The notes under the pieces were generated by a model. That model was given only the letters and a program-made list of their open reading frames with translations. It was not told the origin of the DNA and searched no databases. The position numbers were made by a program, and so were the translations under genes. This document shows positions 24,023 to 31,004 of a stretch of 31,887 nt of DNA, in pieces (positions within the stretch are counted from its first letter, which is position 1; every line of letters begins with the position of its first letter). Source of the stretch: an uncultured Bacteroidales bacterium (GTDB lineage: Bacteria; Bacteroidota; Bacteroidia; Bacteroidales; F082); NCBI GenBank assembly GCA_937877465.1, contig CALFIT010000255.1, positions 1 to 31,887 of the forward strand. The letters are read 5' to 3'.

Positions 24023-24149
24023 GCAATTTTTCCGTTTGGCAGCTCAACGGCCTTCAATTCTTTGCACGAAAAAGCCAAAGCCTCGCCGACCCAAACTTTG
24101 TCGCCAAACGTAATGGATCGCGGGCTTTGGCTGGTTTTTCTGCCGCTTC

Positions 24150-24232
24150 GCGTCATTGCGAGCGAAGCGAAGCAATCCAGGCGGTAAGTTTTTATCCTGG
24201 ATTGCTTCAGTCGTTCCTCCTTCGTAATGACG
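24150..24232. repeat. REP-like palindromic intergenic element
   Basis: The left arm gcgtcattgcgagcgaagcg followed by AAGCAATCCAGG pairs with the right arm CCTGGATTGCTTC followed by a diverged stretch and TAATGACGC. This 'GTCATTGCGAG...AAGCAATCC' palindrome is a well-known dispersed intergenic repeat in many bacteria. It fills much of the gap between peptidase 5 and the 421-aa gene and might end transcription from peptidase 5. No gene is seen in 24023-24259. Confidence 0.85.
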
Positions 24233-24259
24233 CAAAGCGTGTCCAAGGTCTGCCAATGG

Positions 24260-26812
24260 CTATTTCCTCACCGCTACGCGGTTCGCATGGCATTTCCCGT
24301 CCGTTGCAGTGATGCGAAGCAAATAAATCCCTTCCGCCAAATCGCTGACATTGATTTGGTTAGCGTTTTGGACGGTTTTCACCAACTGCCCAAAGGCGTT
24401 GTAAACCTGCACCTCGGCAGGCTCGATGCCGTCGATTCTTAAGCGATCCTTTGCGGGATTGGGATAAACCTCGATGCCCTTCTCCCCTGCTTCGGCCACG
24501 CCGTCAACCGACCAATGCACTCTGACGAAATACTCGAACTCGTTGTAGCGCGATTGCGCCGGAGCCGAGTAGCAGTCGATGGATTGGTAATAAGCCACCA
24601 ACTTATATAAATAGGTGGTCTCGTCTTCCATGTCTGTATTATCCACTGTGGTAACCGCACTTGAACCTGCGATTTTGACTTGCTCCCAAACCATATCGGA
24701 TTCTTTGGCACGGAAGACATAATATGCCGACAACCCCGTATTAGGTTGGGGAGCTTCCCAAGTGAGTTTCACCTTGTTACTGCTTGTCATTTCGAACCAA
24801 AGCCTTCGGGCCGGGTTGCATCCCTCGCCCACCGTGGCACAGGCTTCGTTGGTCGGGTCGCTCTCACCTCCTTCGCAAAAGGCGGTCACATAATAACAAT
24901 TGCCGCCATAGTTGGGGCTTTCGTCGATAAATCCCGTTTCCGGCCCCGATACCGTAACCAACAAAGTTCCATCGCGATACACGTTGTAATACCCGGCTTC
25001 GGCTGAATCGAACCAATCCAACACGACATGGTCATCCTCCGCGAAAGCATATAATTCGATAGGCGAACCACAATCCGTGATGTTGCCGCAATTGTTGTTC
25101 GTCTGCAAGAAAATGCCATCAGGCAAATCGGCAGGCGTGCCAGCAAAGGAATAGACCTCTTGATTGTCAGCGTTTTTGATTACAAAACTCACATCACTGA
25201 CCGTTGAATTGCCATTCAGCCAAGCCCATGAGACGTGACCTAATGGCACTTCGACGTGTAGCGTCTCACTCGACGAGTTCGCAGAAAGGTTGGCACACAC
25301 TTGCGAAGCGTTATTAATCAACTGAATGGCAGCACCTTGCCAGCCTGTGAACGAGGACGAGCCAGCCACCACCGTCCATGTACAGCTCGGCCCGAAACGC
25401 ACCTCCGTTTGCGAAGCCATCAAGCCGTGGATTCCATCGTTGACCGCATACACCTGATAGTCAAAAAGGCCGTAATGCGGCACTTCGTCGGTGATTTGCA
25501 TCGTTGCGCCTGGAGTGACGTTGTCCTCGGTATAGACCACCACCCCATCCCTTTTGACAACGATTTGGTCGATATGGGTCAAATTACTGTTATTCAATGT
25601 TTTGGTTGGGTTATTCCAATGTAAGGTACAGCTATACGACTCGTCGGACTGAGGTTGGACGGTGAAATTGGTTGGAGCTTGTGGGGTGCTGTTATACACC
25701 TCCAAAGGGCGAGCATCGGCAACCATCTTCTGAGCCACGGTCCAATAGTTGTTATAGGTGTGGAAATTATCGATGCAGAAATAGCCGTCAAGCACGCCGC
25801 CCCAACACCAGTTAATATGGATGAGTCCGTTGGCATCGTATCCGTCAAGGACGAATGCGTGGCCCGAGGCATCCGCCGTTGAAGCTCCATAAAGGATAGG
25901 CACACCCAAATCCAAGGCCTCGTGAATCATGGATTCCCATTGGTCGTAGGTGTAATCGTCGCGCAACCTATTATGGGCTGGAGCATAGCCGAAATAATTG
26001 GTCAAGGCCGAAGGGATGTTTTGATGCAAGGCGCCACTGCCATAGGCACCGTAGTACATGTCGACGCTCACGCCACAATGGTAAATCGCCACGGCCACAT
26101 TGGGGTCGTTGTCGTCAAGCGACTCGGGCATCGCTTCCCACAAATACTCGGTCGCGCCAAAGTCGGCAAACAAGTCGCCGTAAGGGGCACAATTGTAGGA
26201 ATGTGTACCCGAACCTTGGTGAGGATAGTTCCAATACTTCATCACTTGCGCCATCGAGGTTGCCACACATCCCGCATAGGTGCTGCCACAGGGACCATTC
26301 ACGTCTTTGGGACAACTTGCATTATAGTAGCAATCCTGATTCCAATGCGTGGCAATCATAGGTGCTACCACATCGGTTTTCGTCAATCGTGTCGTGCCTT
26401 GAAGCTCAAGATTATCCCATTCACGAGCTATCACGAAGTCGGCTTTGTCAAGCATTTCTTCCGCCAAATCAACGGATTGGCCATAACCGTCCAAAAAATA
26501 CTGCAAACCCGATGGGACTCGATTCGGATCGAAGCTGCCCTGTTCTGAATAACCCAGAATCGGGCTGGTGAGGTCGCAAGCCGAAACGATGAGGAATCCG
26601 CCCGAGACTCCGTTGAAAACATGGAACGCCTGGTGGCCATTTTCGGAAACACCGGTATAGGCCAATTCCAATTGCGTGACATTCTTGAAATTGGCCTCGA
26701 CAAACTTCGCGCCCAAGGCCTTGGCGCGTTGCATACCGACTTCGCCGCCCGAGGCTTGGATGGAAGCCATCAGCACCAGAGCGAGCAAAGCGTAAAATCT
26801 GTGTTTTTTCAT
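24260..26812 (-). CDS. C10 (streptopain-like) cysteine peptidase 5, most divergent copy, T9SS-secreted
   Basis: An 850-aa protein: signal peptide about 1-20 (MKKHRFYALLALVLMASIQA) and propeptide to about 150. The catalytic domain has Cys182 in YAGCVATSMAQVMKYWNYP and His318 in ASGHAFVLDGY. NWGWGG is changed to NWCWGG, with a Cys in the active-site loop, and the following strand is VLDGYFCIDNF. Fibronectin-like modules occur at about 378-470, 580-660 and 665-755, with a GWQGA beta module at 475-577. The sorting domain is IEVYPNPAKDRLRIDGIEP ... EGIYLLRITATDGK ... RVAVRK. It is less GC-rich than the other four, so probably an older or separately acquired copy. The frame is open 25 codons further upstream, but the ATG at 26812 starts the signal peptide and follows a -7 element. 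Confidence 0.93.
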   Translation of the reverse strand: MKKHRFYALLALVLMASIQASGGEVGMQRAKALGAKFVEANFKNVTQLELAYTGVSENGHQAFHVFNGVSGGFLIVSACDLTSPILGYSEQGSFDPNRVPSGLQYFLDGYGQSVDLAEEMLDKADFVIAREWDNLELQGTTRLTKTDVVAPMIATHWNQDCYYNASCPKDVNGPCGSTYAGCVATSMAQVMKYWNYPHQGSGTHSYNCAPYGDLFADFGATEYLWEAMPESLDDNDPNVAVAIYHCGVSVDMYYGAYGSGALHQNIPSALTNYFGYAPAHNRLRDDYTYDQWESMIHEALDLGVPILYGASTADASGHAFVLDGYDANGLIHINWCWGGVLDGYFCIDNFHTYNNYWTVAQKMVADARPLEVYNSTPQAPTNFTVQPQSDESYSCTLHWNNPTKTLNNSNLTHIDQIVVKRDGVVVYTEDNVTPGATMQITDEVPHYGLFDYQVYAVNDGIHGLMASQTEVRFGPSCTWTVVAGSSSFTGWQGAAIQLINNASQVCANLSANSSSETLHVEVPLGHVSWAWLNGNSTVSDVSFVIKNADNQEVYSFAGTPADLPDGIFLQTNNNCGNITDCGSPIELYAFAEDDHVVLDWFDSAEAGYYNVYRDGTLLVTVSGPETGFIDESPNYGGNCYYVTAFCEGGESDPTNEACATVGEGCNPARRLWFEMTSSNKVKLTWEAPQPNTGLSAYYVFRAKESDMVWEQVKIAGSSAVTTVDNTDMEDETTYLYKLVAYYQSIDCYSAPAQSRYNEFEYFVRVHWSVDGVAEAGEKGIEVYPNPAKDRLRIDGIEPAEVQVYNAFGQLVKTVQNANQINVSDLAEGIYLLRITATDGKCHANRVAVRK

Positions 26813-26854
26813 TGCTGGAATTTTGTGTTGGACAATACTTTGATTTGCTGCCGA

Positions 26855-26862
26855 CAAAAGTA
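26855..26862 (-). promoter_or_regulatory. -7 promoter element of C10 peptidase 5
   Basis: TACTTTTG on the minus strand, 43 nt upstream of the ATG, matches TAnnTTTG. No good -33 box. Confidence 0.5.
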
Positions 26863-26898
26863 TACAAAAATCCAAGCAAAAAATCAAGCCAAGGGGCC

Positions 26899-26969
26899 GA
26901 TTACAGATTTTTCTTCGATACTAATCTTGATAATCAGCGAGTTAACTTGGTTTGATTACAGATTTTTCT
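26899..26969. repeat. Two exact 16-bp direct repeats upstream of C10 peptidase 5
   Basis: GATTACAGATTTTTCT occurs at 26899-26914 and 26954-26969, 55 bp apart, both upstream of the peptidase 5 promoter element. They could be a tandem activator site or a remnant of a dispersed repeat. No gene lies in 26813-27029. Confidence 0.7.
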
Positions 26970-27029
26970 CAGTCCAAAATTGAGCACAGCCACCGTGCAT
27001 TCATTTTCGTTCTGGTTTCATTGGCATGA

Positions 27030-27947
27030 CTAATACTTCAAATAATGCTCCAACAGCGGATTCACTTCGCCGTCGTCCTTGATGAGGTCGTGCAGTTGTG
27101 CCCAATTCTTAATCATGCCGCGCTTCTCACGTTGGTTGACGATGCGCTTCACCTGTTCGTAGTTGAGATAGGGATGGTTCACCAAGGTCTTGAAGTCGGC
27201 GCGGTTGACGTCGATTTTGCGCAACTCGGTCGCACCTATATTAATATACGGCTCAACGGTGGCGAAACGCTCGGCATCCATGCCCTTCACGTCGCGAAGC
27301 TGCTCCTTGTCGATGAAACCGCCCAATTTCTCGCGGAAGGCAATGATGCGCACAGCCGTGTAGCCGCCAATCTGAGGCAACTCTACTAAGGTCGTGGAAT
27401 CCACCGTGTTGAGGTCGACGATGGGGATTTCTTTCTTCTCCACGCGCTTCGGTTCATTCGCTTTTGCCTGGCTTTCGGACTTCTTCTCTGACGACTTATT
27501 GCTCGACGGACGACTCACTTCAGGCAGCACGATGAACGGCTCCAACTGGGCAAAGTCCTCTTCGCTGATGGTATAGAGCTTGCCAAGGTCGTTTTTCGAG
27601 TAGAACTTGCCGCCCTTGGCCTGGTAGTTCATGATGTTGCTCACCTGCCGGTCGCTGAGTCCCATCTTCTTCCATCCTTCTTCCGTCAAGGTGTTGGGGT
27701 TGAAGGGGAAAGGATGCAGCTCCGTCGTTTCCTGCCTTCGCTCGGCTTGCTGCCGTTGTTGCGCCTCGACCGCCGCTTGGCGCAAGGCCAACAAGGAATC
27801 CAAGTCGTGCAACGCACCGTCGCTCAACGACTTGCGTGACGGACGAAACAAGCAGGCCAAAATCAGCACGACGATAACGGCCATGATGGTGATGATGGCA
27901 ATCCGCTCGCCCTTGTTGAATGTCAGCCACTTGCGAATCGATTCCAT
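27030..27947 (-). CDS. Membrane-anchored helix-hairpin-helix (ComEA-like) protein
   Basis: A 305-aa protein with one N-terminal membrane helix (IAIITIMAVIVVLILACLF, 16-34), a charged coiled-coil-like Gln/Arg stretch (55-75), and three helix-hairpin-helix modules. These lie at about 82-140 (FNPNTLTEEGWKKMGLSDRQ), 175-237 (DLNTVDSTTLVELPQIGG) and 243-300 (DVNRADFKTLVNHPYLN). A Ser/Lys-rich linker (145-172) separates the first two. HhH repeats bind DNA without sequence preference, and ComEA binds incoming DNA in transformation. This Bacteroidota version is longer than ComEA, so a competence role is only a guess. It starts 9 nt after the transporter stop and is the last gene of the upp operon. 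Confidence 0.85.
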   Translation of the reverse strand: MESIRKWLTFNKGERIAIITIMAVIVVLILACLFRPSRKSLSDGALHDLDSLLALRQAAVEAQQRQQAERRQETTELHPFPFNPNTLTEEGWKKMGLSDRQVSNIMNYQAKGGKFYSKNDLGKLYTISEEDFAQLEPFIVLPEVSRPSSNKSSEKKSESQAKANEPKRVEKKEIPIVDLNTVDSTTLVELPQIGGYTAVRIIAFREKLGGFIDKEQLRDVKGMDAERFATVEPYINIGATELRKIDVNRADFKTLVNHPYLNYEQVKRIVNQREKRGMIKNWAQLHDLIKDDGEVNPLLEHYLKY

Positions 27948-27956
27948 AACGACAAC

Positions 27957-29309
27957 CTATGCAAACAGTCCTTCATAGAAAATGATGGCAATGGCGATGG
28001 GCGCCAAGTACCTGATGATGAAGAAAACCAGCGATTTCACCGGGGCTTTCAGCTTGCCTTCGTTGGAGATCTCGTCGAAGAACTTGGACTTGCCGAGCTT
28101 CCAGCCCACGAAGATGACGATGAGCAGGCCGCCGAGCGGCAGCATGATGTTGGACGACACGAAATCCATCGCGTCGAAGACGGTACGACCGCCGAGGACG
28201 AATGGCGTGCCTTCCTTCAGGCTCAACGAGGCGAAACAACCCACCAACAGCGCGAGCAGGCAAGCCAGCACCGTGGCCGTCTGCCGCTTGAGGCGCAGCT
28301 CCTCGGAGAGATAGGCTACCACCACTTCGAGCAGCGAGATGGTGGAAGTGAGCGCGGCGATGGCCAACAGCACAAAGAAGATGATGCAGAACCAATAGCC
28401 GCCCACCATCTGGTTGAAAATCATCGGTATCGTGTTGAACACCAAGCCCATGCCCGCCGTGGGTTTCACGCCAAACGAGAAGGCCGCCGGAAAGATGACG
28501 ACGCCCGCCAAGATGGCAATCAGCGTGTCCGACAGGGTCACCGAAAGGGCCGTGGTGGTCAGGTTGTCGTTTTTCTTGATGTAGGAACCGTAGGTGATGA
28601 GTGCGCCCATGCCCAAACTCAGCGAGAAGAAGCCTTGCCCCAACGCACTGATGAGCACCTTGCCCGTGATCTTCGAGAAATCAGGACGGAAAAGGAAAGC
28701 GACGCCTTCTTTCGCCCCCGGAAGCGTGACGGAGCGGATGCCCAAGATGACGAGGATGACCAACAGCAGCGGCATGAGGATCTTCGAGTATCTCTCGATG
28801 CCGTTTTGCACACCCTTGAAGACCACGAAACCCGTAAGGAAGATGAACACGACCTGCCACATCACATTGCGCCAACCCGTATTGTGGAAGTCGACAAAGT
28901 CCTGCTCGATGACCGACAAGTCCTTGCCGCTGAACGAGTTGCCGACCGACTTGACGATATATTCCAACGTCCAGCCTGCCACGGTGGAATAGAACGCAAG
29001 GATGATGAACCCGCAAAGCACGCCTAAATACCCCACGACGGGCCATGCCGACTTGGGAGCCAACTTCTTGAACGCGCCCACGGGGTTGCTTTGCGTGCGC
29101 CTGCCGATGACCAACTCGGAGAGCATCACGGGGAGGCCGAGGAAAAGCACGACGGCCAAATAGACCAGCAGGAAGGCCGCGCCGCCGTTGTTGCCCAATT
29201 CGCAGGGGAAGCGGTAGATGTTGCCCAAGCCGATGGCCGAGCCCGCAGCGGCGGCGATGATGCCAATCTTCGAGCCAAAGCCATCACGGTTTTTCTTCTC
29301 TTCTGCCAT
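27957..29309 (-). CDS. Sodium-dependent symporter of the NSS/SNF family
   Basis: A 450-aa inner-membrane transporter with about 11-12 hydrophobic helices, the usual size of bacterial LeuT-like NSS proteins. The signature GSAIGLGNIYRFPCELGNNG lies at about 23-42 in the first helix; this unwound helix holds Na+ and substrate in the family. Also seen are PVMLSELVIGRRTQ (about 60-73) and LVFNTIPMIFNQM near 290-300. It imports amino acids or related compounds with Na+; the substrate is not readable. The frame runs upstream into upp, but the ATG at 29309, 2 nt after the upp stop, gives the family N-terminus. Na+ dependence would fit a sodium-pumping pyrophosphatase in the same genome. Confidence 0.9.
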   Translation of the reverse strand: MAEEKKNRDGFGSKIGIIAAAAGSAIGLGNIYRFPCELGNNGGAAFLLVYLAVVLFLGLPVMLSELVIGRRTQSNPVGAFKKLAPKSAWPVVGYLGVLCGFIILAFYSTVAGWTLEYIVKSVGNSFSGKDLSVIEQDFVDFHNTGWRNVMWQVVFIFLTGFVVFKGVQNGIERYSKILMPLLLVILVILGIRSVTLPGAKEGVAFLFRPDFSKITGKVLISALGQGFFSLSLGMGALITYGSYIKKNDNLTTTALSVTLSDTLIAILAGVVIFPAAFSFGVKPTAGMGLVFNTIPMIFNQMVGGYWFCIIFFVLLAIAALTSTISLLEVVVAYLSEELRLKRQTATVLACLLALLVGCFASLSLKEGTPFVLGGRTVFDAMDFVSSNIMLPLGGLLIVIFVGWKLGKSKFFDEISNEGKLKAPVKSLVFFIIRYLAPIAIAIIFYEGLFA

Positions 29310-29311
29310 AA

Positions 29312-29968
29312 TCAACGTTTTTCTCCGTAAGCCAAGTCGCCGGCATCGCCCAACCCGGGGACGATGTAAGCCTTCGCCGTCAGCTCCTCGTCGATGCTGC
29401 CCACCCAAAGGGTGACCGGCTTGCGCGACAAGGAACGCTGCACGTATTCAAGGCCTTCCTGACTGGCCACAGCCACGGCGATGTGGATGTGCTTGGGGGT
29501 CATGTCGTCGAGCAAACCGTGCAGCGTCTTGACGATGCTCTCGCCCGTGGCCAACATGGGGTCGCAGAGGATGAGCACCTTGTCGTCGATGTCGGCTGAC
29601 GAATAATACTCCACCTTAATCTCGAAGTCCTCGTTCTTGTCATACTTGCGATAGGCCGCGATGAAGGCGTTGTCGGCATGGTCGAACATGTTGAGCATCC
29701 CGTTGTGGAACGGCAAGCCGGCCCGCAGGATGGTGGCGATGACGGGTTGCTCCTTAACAGTTCGTATCTCCTTGATGCCCAACGGCGTGGTGACTTCCTC
29801 AGCTTCATATTCGAGGGTCTTGCTGATTTCGTAGGCCATAATCTCGCCAATGCGTTCGAGGTTGCGGCGGAAACGCAAACGGTCTTGCTGGATGGTGGCG
29901 TCACGCATTTCGGCCATGAACTGGTTGAACACGCTGTCGGCCAAGCCCAAATTGTGGATTTTAATCAT
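29312..29968 (-). CDS. upp: Uracil phosphoribosyltransferase
   Basis: A 218-aa enzyme converting uracil and PRPP to UMP (pyrimidine salvage). Visible: RRNLERIGEIMAYEISKTL (34-52), RAGLPFHNGML (82-92), the PRPP loop LILCDPMLATGESI (132-145) and the uracil-binding C-terminal GLGDAGDLAYG (205-215). The longest frame begins at a GTG at 29989, but that codon lies inside the -7 promoter element. The ATG at 29968 gives the usual length and a leader of about 15 nt. It is first in an operon with the NSS symporter and the HhH protein. Confidence 0.95.
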   Translation of the reverse strand: MIKIHNLGLADSVFNQFMAEMRDATIQQDRLRFRRNLERIGEIMAYEISKTLEYEAEEVTTPLGIKEIRTVKEQPVIATILRAGLPFHNGMLNMFDHADNAFIAAYRKYDKNEDFEIKVEYYSSADIDDKVLILCDPMLATGESIVKTLHGLLDDMTPKHIHIAVAVASQEGLEYVQRSLSRKPVTLWVGSIDEELTAKAYIVPGLGDAGDLAYGEKR

Positions 29969-29988
29969 AGTAGTCGGTTTAGTTGCCA

Positions 29989-30018
29989 CAAAAATAAGGA
30001 AAAGAAACCAATCTCAAA
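29989..30018 (-). promoter_or_regulatory. Promoter of the upp operon
   Basis: On the minus strand, TTTG (30018-30015), an 18-base spacer and TATTTTTG (29996-29989) fit the Bacteroidota -33/-7 pattern. This decides the upp start codon. Confidence 0.6.
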
Positions 30019-30074
30019 CAAATTTTCCAAAAAAAAACATATTGTCAACGCTGGCAAGCCATCTGCAAACGACC

Positions 30075-31004
30075 CTATCTCCACGTCTTCCACGCTTTCA
30101 ACAAAGCCTTTCCAACGGGTGAGAGCCGGTTGAAAGCGTAGGACGGATATTTCACTTCCTCACCGCCGAAGCCGAGATAGAACCGGGCCAAGTTGTCGTC
30201 GTCGGAGCCTTCAAAGTCGAAGGTGACAGGCTGGTTGGCGTGTCTTTGAATCACATAATCAAGAAGATAGGTCATGGCTTGACGTTGCTTGCCTTCCTCG
30301 GTGAGGCCTGAGAACAGGAAGGTGATGCGCTTGTCGGTTTTCATGAAGATGGCCGCGCAAAGCAGCTGCCCCACGCCCTTTTCGGTCACGCCGAGGATGA
30401 ACGCCGCCTTGCGGTTGACGGCGGTGTGGGCAAGTTTGGTCAGACGGGCGTATTCGGCATCGCCCCATTTGTCGAGCAACGCGCCACGGTTGTCGGTGAA
30501 CAAGGCCACCACATGATAAGGGATCACCGTGTCGACAATCTGGAGGTTGTTGGCTTCGGCCTTCGCCAAATTGCGCTTCGTGTTGGTGTGATAATGGGAC
30601 TTGATGTCATTAAAGTCTTGGTTTAAATCAAGCAGAACATTTCTATGATATTCAAAATCTTGCTTATCTTTATCTAAAGTATTGCTTTCATTAAGTCGAA
30701 TCTCGGCGAAACGGTAGTTTTTGGGAATGGCGTCCAAAAACGCATCCAGCTTTTCGGACGACAAGGCAGTCTTGGAGAAAACGCCCAACTGCTGCACGAA
30801 ATACGGCTGGTAGAGATAGTCAATGCCGAACTTCTTCCCTCCTGTAATCGGCATAACGGCTTGATAATCATCGTCGACGAGGGCGTTCCAATGGGGATGC
30901 ACGATGTCGAGATACCAAGAAAAAGCGTAGATGTTGCCGCATTCGTCAATGGTGGCATCCCATTGCTTGCGGTCGATGGAGTTATGCTCTAAGTAACGTA
31001 TCAT
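30075..31004 (-). CDS. GNAT/FemAB-like acyltransferase (Acetyltransf_6 type)
   Basis: A 309-aa soluble protein from ATG at 31004, with two tandem GNAT-like halves as in FemAB-related proteins. N-terminal half: WDATIDECGNIYAFSWYLD and YLYQPYFVQQLGVFS. C-terminal half: HTNTKRNLAKAEANN (about 140-155) and the family tail FDFEGSDDDNLARFYLGFGG (about 263-282). Such proteins transfer amino-acyl or acetyl groups, often in cell-wall or surface polysaccharide assembly. Substrate unknown. Its ATG overlaps the stop of the upstream deacetylase-like gene (ATGA, 31001-31004), so the two probably act together. A TTG two codons earlier is possible but less likely. Confidence 0.85.
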   Translation of the reverse strand: MIRYLEHNSIDRKQWDATIDECGNIYAFSWYLDIVHPHWNALVDDDYQAVMPITGGKKFGIDYLYQPYFVQQLGVFSKTALSSEKLDAFLDAIPKNYRFAEIRLNESNTLDKDKQDFEYHRNVLLDLNQDFNDIKSHYHTNTKRNLAKAEANNLQIVDTVIPYHVVALFTDNRGALLDKWGDAEYARLTKLAHTAVNRKAAFILGVTEKGVGQLLCAAIFMKTDKRITFLFSGLTEEGKQRQAMTYLLDYVIQRHANQPVTFDFEGSDDDNLARFYLGFGGEEVKYPSYAFNRLSPVGKALLKAWKTWR

